Assembly: GCA_023262125.1 (NCBI GenBank)
Contig: JALRDT010000077.1
Location: forward strand, 1 to 15,859
Origin: Candidatus Nanopelagicaceae bacterium
GTDB taxonomy: Bacteria > Actinomycetota > Actinomycetes > Nanopelagicales > Nanopelagicaceae
DNA length: 15,859 nt
Direction: 5' to 3'
Made by a program: the position numbers and the translations under genes. Below, in pieces: positions 7,232 to 13,891 of this stretch. The first letter of the stretch is position 1, and each line of letters opens with the position of its first letter. A model generated the notes under the pieces. The model ran no database searches, had not been told where the DNA came from, and saw only the letters and a list, made by a program, of their open reading frames with translations.

Positions 7232-8343
7232 CATTTCAATCTGTATTTGGCGCTGACCCAGATATAATTGCAGCAGCACCAGGTAGAGTCAATTTGATTG
7301 GTGAACACGTAGATTATTCAGATGGATATGTTCTGCCATTTGCTATTTCAAGCAGAACCACGGTTTCGATTAAGAAGCGCCCAGATCAAAAGATTCGATT
7401 AGCCTCAGCACAGAGAAATACTGCGATTTTCGAAACTTCAATTAGCGACCTTAAGCCAAAATCTGATGGCAAATGGGAACGTTACCCACTTGGAGTGATT
7501 TGGGTACTTGGAATCAAAGAGGGATTGGATATATACGTTGATGGCAAAGTGCCTCTAGGAGCTGGTCTCTCTTCATCAGCAGCCCTTGAATGCAGCGTAG
7601 CAACTGCGCTAAATGCGCTTTTTAATTTGAACTTAGATTTAAAAGATTTAGCACGAGCTACGCAAAGGGCAGAAAATGAATTCGTAGGCGTGCCTTGCGG
7701 CATTATGGATCAATCTATTTCACTTATGGGCAAAGCTGGCCATGCACTTCTTCTTGATTGTCGGGATTTATCTACCAAATTAGTCAAAATGGATTTAGCT
7801 GAGAGTAACTTGGAACTATTAATAATTGATACCCAGGCACATCACTCATTAGTTGATGGTGGTTACGCAGAACGACGTGCCGCTTGCGAATCGGCTGCCG
7901 CTAAATTAGGTAAATCAATGCGCGAATTGTCATTAGAAGAATTAGAGGCAGGCAAGAGCAAGTTAACTGAAACCGAATACCGTAGGGCACGACATGCGGT
8001 TACAGAAATTGCTCGAGTGGTGAAATGCGTGACCGCGCTTGAAAGCAAAGATTTTGATTTAGTTGGAGACCTAATAAATAAATCGCACGCCTCGCTTCGA
8101 GACGATTACAACGTTTCTTGTCCAGAACTTGATGTTGCGGTTGATGCAGCTATCGCTGCCGGCGCTATAGGCGCGCGAATGGTTGGCGGCGGTTTTGGCG
8201 GAAGCGCCATTGCACTTGTAAAACAATCAGAGATTGAAAAAACTAAGACCGCAGTGATGGCCGCATTTGCAAGTAATGGATTTAAAGCGCCAAGATTTTT
8301 TGAAAGCTTGCCTTCGCAAGGCGCTGAGTTAATACTTAATTAA
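7228..8343 (+). CDS. galK: Galactokinase
   Basis: GalK phosphorylates alpha-D-galactose with ATP to galactose 1-phosphate, the first committed Leloir step. The 371-residue GHMP kinase shows the three family motifs: the galactokinase signature PGRVNLIGEHVDYSDG (18-33) with Arg20 near the active site, the ATP-binding GHMP loop PLGAGLSSSAAL (109-120), and the C-terminal glycine-rich GARMVGGGFGGS. Asp161 in CGIMDQ is the predicted catalytic base. I chose ATG 7228 rather than the in-frame TTG 7213, because it gives an ATGA overlap with the galE stop and the family's usual N-terminus. The gene ends in a long hairpin shared with the convergent ACT-domain gene. No galactose mutarotase or transporter lies in the window. 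Confidence 0.95.
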   Translation: MTFQSVFGADPDIIAAAPGRVNLIGEHVDYSDGYVLPFAISSRTTVSIKKRPDQKIRLASAQRNTAIFETSISDLKPKSDGKWERYPLGVIWVLGIKEGLDIYVDGKVPLGAGLSSSAALECSVATALNALFNLNLDLKDLARATQRAENEFVGVPCGIMDQSISLMGKAGHALLLDCRDLSTKLVKMDLAESNLELLIIDTQAHHSLVDGGYAERRAACESAAAKLGKSMRELSLEELEAGKSKLTETEYRRARHAVTEIARVVKCVTALESKDFDLVGDLINKSHASLRDDYNVSCPELDVAVDAAIAAGAIGARMVGGGFGGSAIALVKQSEIEKTKTAVMAAFASNGFKAPRFFESLPSQGAELILN

Positions 8344-8371
8344 AGTTAATTAACTTAAATTAACTTTAATT
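8338..8371. terminator. Perfect 14-bp AT-rich hairpin between convergent galK and ACT genes
   Basis: The arms 8338-8351 (AATTAAAGTTAATT) and 8358-8371 (AATTAACTTTAATT) are exact reverse complements with a 6-base loop. They span the galK stop (8341-8343) and the stop of the opposite gene (8366-8368). Position and symmetry indicate a bidirectional terminator serving both genes; each strand ends its 3' arm in a T-rich run. The stem contains only one G-C pair. Confidence 0.6.
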
Positions 8372-8605
8372 CACTGGAATTACAGAGATTACTTCTACTC
8401 CACCAATTGCACTTAATACTTGAACTAAATCCGTTGGATCACTACCTGGCACCGCGACTGTGATATCGTCATAGCCTTTGCCATCTTCGCTTTTAACGAC
8501 AACTAAACCTCGAATATCTCCGCCTGCAAATCCAATTGCAGAGGCCACCGCGCCTAATGAACCCGGTCGATCAGGAAGGGTGATATGCAATCGAAAAAGC
8601 GCCAT
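8366..8605 (-). CDS. Stand-alone ACT-domain protein
   Basis: This 79-residue protein is one ACT domain and nothing else. The pattern is strand (ALFRLHITL, 2-10), the turn DRPGSLG (12-18) where ACT domains usually place the ligand-binding glycine, helix (19-28), two strands (31-37 and 46-52), helix (56-66) and final strand (70-77), a beta-alpha-beta-beta-alpha-beta fold. ACT domains bind amino acids and related small ligands and act as regulatory modules, often as dimers. The partner is not apparent from the neighbours, so the ligand and target are unknown. The start codon sits inside a perfect inverted repeat and is preceded at six bases by a TACACT element. The gene is convergent with galK and follows htrA on the same strand. 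Confidence 0.82.
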   Translation of the reverse strand: MALFRLHITLPDRPGSLGAVASAIGFAGGDIRGLVVVKSEDGKGYDDITVAVPGSDPTDLVQVLSAIGGVEVISVIPVN

Positions 8606-8643
8606 AGCCTTAGTGTAGCGAAGTCGGCTATGGCGCTTTTTCG
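8592..8643. terminator. 18-bp inverted repeat: htrA terminator overlapping the ACT gene start
   Basis: The arms 8592-8609 and 8626-8643 are exact reverse complements around a 16-base loop. Each arm has a GC-rich half (GCGCCATAGCC) and a run of five A or T, so either strand gives a stem followed by T5, the standard intrinsic-terminator form. It lies 24 bases past the htrA stop. Read on the - strand, the second arm includes the ATG (8605-8603) and first codons of the ACT gene, and the loop includes that gene's -10 element. Confidence 0.75.
8606..8617 (-). promoter_or_regulatory. -10 element in the hairpin loop, driving a leaderless ACT transcript
   Basis: On the - strand TACACT (8617-8612) fits TANNNT and is followed by six bases and then ATG. 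Transcription from it would begin at the start codon, downstream of the first hairpin arm, so its own mRNA could not form the hairpin. No clear -35 is seen, the corresponding region being the other arm. Confidence 0.5.
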
Positions 8644-8647
8644 TTAG

Positions 8648-8674
8648 TTTTAACTACCTTAACTGCCTTAACTG
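8648..8674. repeat. Three 9-base tandem units over the htrA stop
   Basis: CCTTAACTG occurs twice in tandem (8657-8665 and 8666-8674), preceded by a degraded copy TTTTAACTA (8648-8656). On the - strand each unit supplies AGT-TAA in the htrA frame, so the first stop is followed by two further TAA codons, then another after one more codon. Confidence 0.7.
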
Positions 8675-9783
8675 CTTGGTGCAGAACCTAATTTCACGCT
8701 AAATGTCTTGGTTCCGCCAGTAGGTAGTTCTACTAATACGCTAACAGTTGTACCTGGTGCATATGAGCGAATCTTTACAATCGCTGAAACCTCATCTGTA
8801 ATACGAACTCCATCGATTGATTTGATAATTGAACCTGCCGGAATTCCTGCCTTCTCTGCACCTTCGCCAGTGCTTAATCTAGCTATCTTCGCGCCAACAC
8901 CTGTGTAAGTAGTGTCAAAGAAAATACCTAGTACTGGTCTAGTTGATTTTCCGGTATTGATTAATTCGTCAATGGTTCGTTTGGCTTCGGTAATTGGAAT
9001 TGAAAAGCCAAGACCAATCGATCCAGAAGTTCCGCTAGATAATGTTGCAATCGCAGAATTGATTCCAATAATTCGACCGCTACCGTCAAGAAGTGCGCCA
9101 CCAGAATTTCCTGGGTTGATTGCGGCATCTGTTTGTATTGCATTCACATAGCTCTCTTGACCATATGAACCTGTCGTAACTGGACGATTTAAAGCAGAGA
9201 TAATTCCGCTAGTTACTGTTGAAGCTAAGCCAAGTGGAGAACCAATTGCTACCACCGGATCACCGACAACAAGTTTGGTGGAATCGCCGAGAGTTAATTC
9301 TGGCAGATTTCCTTTGGCAATTTTGACTACTGCTAAATCGTAATTGCTATCTCTACCTACTATTGTTGCTGGAAATTGATCCCCATTATTTAATTCAACA
9401 ATTAGCCTTCCAGATGAGCTTAGGGCGAAATCTTGGACTACGTGATTATTGGTAACAATAAAAGTTGAAAGCGCACTTGATTTATAAACCCAACCTGAAC
9501 CAGAACCTGAACCGTTAGCAGTTGCTACTTCAAGAGAAACTACGCTTGGGCCAGCAGTAGCGGCAATTGCAGATACATCTATGGAATCACCACTAATCGA
9601 AACTACCTTTTGGCCATTTCCACAAACACCATTTTTTGAAAGATAGAGCGCATTAGTCGAAGTAACACATGCCTTAGAACCTGGGGTAATTGATGGCGCG
9701 GCATTTGAAATTCCACCCGCAAAGAGGGCGCCTGCCGCGAAACCTACGCCTACTTTGGTAGCTGTGCTATTCAAAATATTCAT
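8668..9783 (-). CDS. HtrA/DegP-like trypsin-family serine protease with PDZ domain
   Basis: This 371-residue protein is predicted to be an envelope quality-control or processing protease. The N-terminus has a hydrophobic segment (about 10-28, ending SNAA) that could be a signal peptide or anchor. Cys39 and Cys54 could form a disulphide in the short lead domain. The protease domain spans about 70-275, with the catalytic triad visible as His114 in TNNHVV, Asp149 in NYDLAVVKI and Ser227 in NPGNSGGA. A PDZ domain follows (about 283-365), recognisable by its start at VLGIFF and its core segments GAEKAGIPAGSIIKSIDG. Family S1C enzymes of this kind cut unfolded or surface proteins. The nearest neighbours give no clear substrate. 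A long inverted repeat just past the stop should end its transcript. Confidence 0.92.
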   Translation of the reverse strand: MNILNSTATKVGVGFAAGALFAGGISNAAPSITPGSKACVTSTNALYLSKNGVCGNGQKVVSISGDSIDVSAIAATAGPSVVSLEVATANGSGSGSGWVYKSSALSTFIVTNNHVVQDFALSSSGRLIVELNNGDQFPATIVGRDSNYDLAVVKIAKGNLPELTLGDSTKLVVGDPVVAIGSPLGLASTVTSGIISALNRPVTTGSYGQESYVNAIQTDAAINPGNSGGALLDGSGRIIGINSAIATLSSGTSGSIGLGFSIPITEAKRTIDELINTGKSTRPVLGIFFDTTYTGVGAKIARLSTGEGAEKAGIPAGSIIKSIDGVRITDEVSAIVKIRSYAPGTTVSVLVELPTGGTKTFSVKLGSAPSS

Positions 9784-9795
9784 GTACAGAGAATG
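9784..9795 (-). promoter_or_regulatory. Possible -10 element for leaderless htrA
   Basis: On the - strand CATTCT (9795-9790) ends six bases before the htrA ATG. It departs from TANNNT only in the first base and keeps the A and final T positions that matter most. No ribosome binding site is close to the ATG. The call rests mainly on the same spacing seen at other first genes here. Confidence 0.3.
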
Positions 9796-9807
9796 CCTTT
9801 TTTAACT

Positions 9808-9825
9808 AAAAAATTCCTGAGAATT
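9808..9825 (-). terminator. Weak candidate terminator after the DoxX-Rieske gene
   Basis: On the - strand a 5-bp stem AATTC/GAATT with a TCAG loop (9825-9812) is followed by four more T. It lies directly downstream of the fusion gene, whose stop is at 9829-9831. The stem is short and AT-rich, so efficiency would be low. Confidence 0.3.
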
Positions 9826-9828
9826 AAG

Positions 9829-10719
9829 TTAAATCTCGACAATATTATTACCGACAATTTTGACCTTAATCTTCTCAAGTGGGCGTGGTGCGGGGCCGGC
9901 AACGACCTTGGCTGACTTCATTGGATCAAAAGCTGCCCCGTGGCAAGCGCATCTTAGTTGCTTTAGTGATGGGGCATATTCGACAGTGCAACCTTGATGG
10001 GTGCAAGTCAGGTTGTAAGCGAAGACTCCTGCTTTTGTTCTAAATAAGAGCGCGGGTGCACCGGACGCTGAAGTGAATTTAAAGGTCTCGCCAACTGGAA
10101 CTTTACTAAGCGCAACAATGCGTTTGTTTGCTGCCTTTGCAATTGGCAATACATTTCGTGGAAATAGATGCCCTAGCCCCATGAATGCACCGGAAATGCC
10201 TGCAACTGCCCCGATGCGCATAATGCCTCGGCGATTAATATCAAACCTCAATGTTCCAAGACCTCTTCTTCCGCTAACACCACTTTGCAAAATTAAAAAA
10301 TAGGCTAACCACATCACTGCATACGCAGTATCGCTTCCATAAAAATATGGTCGAACATTAAATGTGGCAGTTAACCAAAGTCCAATTGAAATCGAGAAAC
10401 CGGCAAATGCAGAAATTCTTGGAACTACATACATTAGCGTTGCAATACCTACCGCAAATTCTCCAAAAATGGTGAGCCAACCTAAAAAGACCGCATGTTC
10501 ATAAGATTGAAGTAAGAATGACCCAATAGGTGAATTCTTTGAGAATGCTTGAATCTGGGCGCCAATAAAAGTTGCTCCACCTGGATCTAGAAAACCTGGG
10601 TCAGATGCCTTATCCCAACCACCATAAATCCAAGTGATCCCAAGCCAAGCTCTAAGAAGACGAGTTGCCGGGCTCTGAGATCGCCATGATGCAGAGATAG
10701 ATTTTGGACGAAATGCCAT
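9829..10719 (-). CDS. DoxX-like membrane domain fused to a Rieske iron-sulphur domain
   Basis: The 296-residue protein has two parts. Residues 1-150 look like a DoxX/DoxD-type membrane domain: helices around 22-34 (with WIYGGWDKASDP), 73-98, 102-122 and 130-147. Residues about 200-296 are a Rieske domain with a full [2Fe-2S] ligand set: Cys239 and His241 in CTHQGC, Cys257 and His260 in CACHG. Cys244 and Cys259 are placed to form the disulphide typical of high-potential Rieske proteins. Between them, NRRGIMRIGAVAGISGAFMG (162-181) is a paired-arginine plus hydrophobic stretch, like a Tat-type transmembrane signal, which would put the cluster outside the membrane. It probably moves electrons between quinol and an external acceptor or donor, but substrate and partner are unknown. 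ATG 10719 was chosen because a longer frame would run through the tRNA gene and a TACTCT element sits six bases before this ATG. Confidence 0.82.
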   Translation of the reverse strand: MAFRPKSISASWRSQSPATRLLRAWLGITWIYGGWDKASDPGFLDPGGATFIGAQIQAFSKNSPIGSFLLQSYEHAVFLGWLTIFGEFAVGIATLMYVVPRISAFAGFSISIGLWLTATFNVRPYFYGSDTAYAVMWLAYFLILQSGVSGRRGLGTLRFDINRRGIMRIGAVAGISGAFMGLGHLFPRNVLPIAKAANKRIVALSKVPVGETFKFTSASGAPALLFRTKAGVFAYNLTCTHQGCTVEYAPSLKQLRCACHGAAFDPMKSAKVVAGPAPRPLEKIKVKIVGNNIVEI

Positions 10720-10731
10720 GGAAAAAGAGTA
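10720..10731 (-). promoter_or_regulatory. -10 element for the leaderless DoxX-Rieske transcript
   Basis: On the - strand TACTCT (10731-10726) fits TANNNT and is followed by TTTTCC and then ATG. No ribosome binding site is present, in keeping with a leaderless message. It supports the 10719 start. Confidence 0.5.
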
Positions 10732-10744
10732 ATGGTTTATTCTT

Positions 10745-10751
10745 AAAAAAA
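10745..10751 (-). terminator. T7 run immediately after tRNA-Asn
   Basis: On the - strand seven T residues follow the tRNA one base past the discriminator. There is no separate hairpin; the folded tRNA 3' half may serve as the stem. The run sits just ahead of the promoter of the next gene, where a stop signal is expected. Confidence 0.35.
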
Positions 10752-10752
10752 G

Positions 10753-10824
10753 CTCCCTGACTTGGACTCGAACCAAGAACCTGCCGGTTAACAGCCGGCT
10801 GCTCTGCCATTGAGCTATCAGGGA
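10753..10824 (-). tRNA. tRNA-Asn (anticodon GTT)
   Basis: A complete 72-base cloverleaf reads on the - strand. The acceptor stem is TCCCTGA paired with TCAGGGA, the D-arm GCTC/GAGC with a loop containing GG, the anticodon stem GCCGG/CCGGC with loop CTGTTAA giving anticodon GTT (asparagine), a five-base variable region, and the T-arm CTTGG/CCAAG with loop TTCGAGT. The discriminator is G. CCA is not encoded, as is usual in actinobacteria, so it must be added by the CCA-adding enzyme. The position just after dnaG matches the order known in actinobacteria. Confidence 0.97.
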
Positions 10825-10832
10825 ATACTGCG

Positions 10833-10845
10833 AGGGCAAACTCTA
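10833..10845 (-). promoter_or_regulatory. tRNA-Asn promoter -10 element
   Basis: On the - strand TAGAGT (10845-10840) fits TANNNT and would start transcription near 10833, leaving about nine bases of 5' leader before the tRNA. A T-rich stretch about 17 bases further upstream (TTTTAC) is only a poor match to a -35. The element lies in the gap between dnaG and the tRNA. Confidence 0.4.
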
Positions 10846-10888
10846 CAACAAGCCCTGCTTAGGTAAAAATCGGCTATTTATAGGGATT

Positions 10889-12685
10889 TTATATAGAACC
10901 TAGCGCCTTTTCACGTAAAGCTCGTCGCTGTGATTCCAATGCAACTAATTCGGTGAATAGACCTTCGTATTCAGCATCATTTGGATTTACCCGTTGTAAT
11001 TTAGATTTAGCATCTGCAATAGTTCTTGAAATTGCAACTTCATGTAAACGCGCCACGATTGATTCCACATAACGATCTGAAATTTCGCCATCTGATCTAA
11101 TTGGTTCAACTGATAATTCTGTGAATAAAGATTTTAATTCTTCATTTTCAATATTTTCTAGTTTTGCACCTGCTTCGATGACGCCTCGCATAGCTTGGTA
11201 TGCGGGATGTGAAAATGAATTGGCAGGTAGTTCGCCCCATCCTGTCACTAAAGCAGGGACTTGAAGTTTTGCTTTCAAAACTTCGCGCTCCAAAATTAAT
11301 GTTGGTTCTTTTGGATCCGGTCTCCAGTTGCCAACTACAGAATCATTTTTTACTAACGTATTTTTACCAGCAATTTGAGTTACTGCTGATAAAACTGGGT
11401 CTATATCCATTCCTAACCAGAGCGCTAATTGTTTAACATATTCTGGACGCAGCGCCTTATTCTTAATTCGAGCAACCATAGGAGCTGTCGCAGCCAGAGC
11501 ATTTACACGCCCTTCTGCATTTTGTAAATCATGTTTCTTTAATTCAGTGCGAATTGCAAATTCAAATAATGGAATTCGGCTCGCGATTAAGTCGCGAAGT
11601 GCTGCATCGCCATGTGCTTGTCGAAGTTCGCATGGATCCATTCCGCTTGCTTCTACAGCTACAAATGTTTGAGTTACAAATTTCTGATCATCTTCATACG
11701 CTCGAAGCGCTGCTTTTTGACCCGCAGCATCGCCGTCAAAGGTAAAAATAACTTCTCCACGAAAAGCATCATCATCCATCAATAAATTACGTAGAACTTT
11801 GATGTGGTCATCACCAAAGGCGGTACCGCAAGTAGCAACCGCAGTAGTTACGCCTGCTAAATGCGCAGCCATAACGTCGGTATAACCTTCGACAACTACT
11901 ACTTGGCGCTTTGCTGCAATCTCTTTTTTGGATCGATCAAGTCCGTAAAGCACTTGGCTTTTTTTGTAAATCGGGGTTTCCGAAGTGTTCAAATATTTAG
12001 GGCCTTGATCTTCTTCAGATAATTTACGCGCTCCAAAACCGACTACTTCACCAGTAATATTTCTAATCGGCCAAATCAAACGATTGCGAAAACGATCAAT
12101 CATTCCTTTCTGGCCCTCTTTTGATAAACCTGCTATTTCGAGTTCTTCTCCGGTAAAGCCTTGTCCTCTTAAATATTTTGTAAGCGCATCCCACTCATCA
12201 GGCGCATAGCCAACTCCAAAACTTTCACATGCAGCTCTATCAAATCCTCTTTGAAGAAGAAAATCACGACCAACTTGGGCTGCGGGTGAATTCAATTGTT
12301 CGGCATAATATTTTTGAGCAGCTTCATTTGCAGCAATTAGGCGACTTTTAAGTCCTGGTTTGTAATCACTAGATTTGCCGCCTTCATAGTTAAGTTGATA
12401 ACCAATTCGTGCTGCAAGTTTCTCTACAGCTTCAACAAAAGCAATATGTTCGATATCCATCAAAAATTTGATTACATCTCCACCTTTGCCACAACCAAAG
12501 CAATGGAAGTAACCACGTGATAAAGTCACGTGAAAAGATGGTGATTTCTCATCATGAAATGGACAAAGACCTTTCTTTTGATCTCCGCCTGCTTGTTTGA
12601 GTGGCAAATAATCATTTACGACTTCATCAATGCGGACATTCTCGCGAACATACGCTACGTCTTCATTTCGAATCATGCCGCTCAT
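10889..12685 (-). CDS. dnaG: DNA primase
   Basis: DnaG makes the RNA primers for lagging-strand synthesis at the replication fork and works with the DnaB helicase. The 598 residues contain the normal three modules. The N-terminal CHC2 zinc-binding domain has Cys41, His44, Cys62 and Cys65 (CPFH and CFGC). The catalytic core includes the DRFRNRLIWPI segment (197-207) and the Toprim domain, with the acidic residues Glu266 and Asp270 in VEGYTD and Asp317 and Asp319 in FDGDA. The last 100 residues are helical and variable, as expected for the helicase-interacting domain. The gene follows dgt with an ATGA overlap, so it is translated from the same mRNA. A second in-frame ATG lies three codons downstream, but the first fits the overlap. 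Its stop is followed at 65 bases by tRNA-Asn. Confidence 0.96.
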   Translation of the reverse strand: MSGMIRNEDVAYVRENVRIDEVVNDYLPLKQAGGDQKKGLCPFHDEKSPSFHVTLSRGYFHCFGCGKGGDVIKFLMDIEHIAFVEAVEKLAARIGYQLNYEGGKSSDYKPGLKSRLIAANEAAQKYYAEQLNSPAAQVGRDFLLQRGFDRAACESFGVGYAPDEWDALTKYLRGQGFTGEELEIAGLSKEGQKGMIDRFRNRLIWPIRNITGEVVGFGARKLSEEDQGPKYLNTSETPIYKKSQVLYGLDRSKKEIAAKRQVVVVEGYTDVMAAHLAGVTTAVATCGTAFGDDHIKVLRNLLMDDDAFRGEVIFTFDGDAAGQKAALRAYEDDQKFVTQTFVAVEASGMDPCELRQAHGDAALRDLIASRIPLFEFAIRTELKKHDLQNAEGRVNALAATAPMVARIKNKALRPEYVKQLALWLGMDIDPVLSAVTQIAGKNTLVKNDSVVGNWRPDPKEPTLILEREVLKAKLQVPALVTGWGELPANSFSHPAYQAMRGVIEAGAKLENIENEELKSLFTELSVEPIRSDGEISDRYVESIVARLHEVAISRTIADAKSKLQRVNPNDAEYEGLFTELVALESQRRALREKALGSI

Positions 12686-13878
12686 GAGGACAACCTAGCG
12701 TGTAATGCATACGCCGCAGGATCGGTGAGGCTTGCAACTTGGTCAATGATTACTCTTAAGCGAGCATTTGGTGATTCGTGCCAAGCATCAAGGAATACTG
12801 TGTCCAGAACTTGCGCACCCGCTTCTTGAATCATCTCAACCAATTCATAAATTACTTGGCGTTGCTTGGCATATCGAGCCTGCGCTTCGGGGGCTTGAAT
12901 TAAATAAAAGGCGCTAATTGCCTTTAAAAGCGCTACTTCCACTAATTGATTTCTAGGAATTACCAAATCCGCATCAAATCTCTTAAGTTCTCCAGCGCCA
13001 TATCTATCTCTTGTAGCTTGCTCAGATTCAAAGACAAATCTTCCGATTAATTGACTAGTGGAATCTTTAAGTTTGGCCAAATCTCTATGCATGCCATCGA
13101 AGTCTTTAGGCCAGCATGATAATTTCTGTAGACGCTCTAATGCAGCTTCTGTTTCTGCCTTGCTACTTTCTAAATAACTCTTTTCTAAAATCGAATGTAT
13201 CTCAGAAAGATCACTTTCAATGTCAGGAACGCTCAATTGGCTAGCCACTATTGCATCTTCAAAATCATGAACTGAATATGAGACATCATCAGACCAATCC
13301 ATGATTTGTGCTTCAAAAGTGCGTTGACTTACCGGCGCACCTTCGCGCATCCAATTGAAAATTTCTAAGTCATCAGAGTAAACGCCGAATTTCTTTGTAT
13401 TTAACTCTGCGTTCCAAGGATATTTTGTACAAGCATCTAAAGAAGCTCTAGTTAGATTTAATCCAACGCTACGTTTCCCATCGTAAGTTTTTGCCTCTAA
13501 TCTAGTTAAGATTCTAAAAGTTTGTGCATTACCTTCGAAGCCGCCTATATCTTTAGCAACTTCTGCTAGAGCAGTCTCGCCATTATGACCAAATGGTGGG
13601 TGGCCTAAGTCATGTGCCAAGCAAGCAGTATCAATTAGATCAGGATCAGCGCCGAGCGATGCTCCGAATTCACGACCAATCTGCGCACATTCAAGAGAGT
13701 GCGAAAGACGAGTTCTTTGAAAATCATTCTCCCAAGGAACTGCGACTTGAGTTTTTGCAGCTAACCTACGTAGAGCAGCGGAGTGAATTAATCTGGCGCG
13801 ATCGCGCATAAATTCGGTACGGCCAGGGCGTTTTGCTGGTTCGGCAATAAATCTTTCGCTATCACGCGCTTCGTACAT
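12682..13878 (-). CDS. dgt: Deoxyguanosinetriphosphate triphosphohydrolase-like HD-domain protein
   Basis: Dgt-type enzymes hydrolyse dNTPs to deoxynucleosides and triphosphate and so help set the dNTP pool; the substrate range of the actinobacterial branch is broader than dGTP. The 398-residue protein begins with the family segment around residues 17-45 (RPGRTEFMRDRARLIHSAAL and after). The HD metal site is His60 in TRLSH, His89-Asp90 in AHDLGHPPFGH and a distal aspartate in DWSDDVSYS (197 or 198). The C-terminal third is helical. It overlaps dnaG by four bases, linking nucleotide control with primer synthesis. ATG 13878 lies five bases after the DUF218 gene stop. TAGGCT ends seven bases upstream, hinting at an extra promoter inside the operon. 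Confidence 0.92.
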   Translation of the reverse strand: MYEARDSERFIAEPAKRPGRTEFMRDRARLIHSAALRRLAAKTQVAVPWENDFQRTRLSHSLECAQIGREFGASLGADPDLIDTACLAHDLGHPPFGHNGETALAEVAKDIGGFEGNAQTFRILTRLEAKTYDGKRSVGLNLTRASLDACTKYPWNAELNTKKFGVYSDDLEIFNWMREGAPVSQRTFEAQIMDWSDDVSYSVHDFEDAIVASQLSVPDIESDLSEIHSILEKSYLESSKAETEAALERLQKLSCWPKDFDGMHRDLAKLKDSTSQLIGRFVFESEQATRDRYGAGELKRFDADLVIPRNQLVEVALLKAISAFYLIQAPEAQARYAKQRQVIYELVEMIQEAGAQVLDTVFLDAWHESPNARLRVIIDQVASLTDPAAYALHARLSS

Positions 13879-13891
13879 AGAAGTTAGCCTA
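13879..13891 (-). promoter_or_regulatory. Possible internal promoter for dgt-dnaG
   Basis: On the - strand TAGGCT (13891-13886) fits TANNNT and is followed by seven bases and the dgt ATG. It overlaps the last codons of the upstream gene. No ribosome binding site intervenes. It could let dgt-dnaG be transcribed apart from glyS-dusB. Confidence 0.35.

Noticed and set aside
10720..10839. Upstream extension of the DoxX-Rieske frame to an ATG at 10839
   Set aside because: The extra 40 codons run through the whole tRNA-Asn gene on the same strand and read as tRNA sequence; ATG 10719 has a well-spaced -10 element and gives a normal membrane-protein start.
10830..10858. GGGC/GCCC inverted pair around the tRNA-Asn -10
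   Set aside because: The arms match over four bases only and need bulges to extend; this is not better than chance and does not resemble an operator.
10862..10888. Terminator hairpin just after dnaG
   Set aside because: Only a 4-bp CTAT/ATAG stem with a 2-base loop is present, and it is too weak to claim although a T-run follows.
12554..12829. 91-codon open frame on the + strand across the dgt/dnaG junction
   Set aside because: It is antisense to the conserved CHC2 zinc region of dnaG and to the end of dgt, with low-complexity shadow composition.
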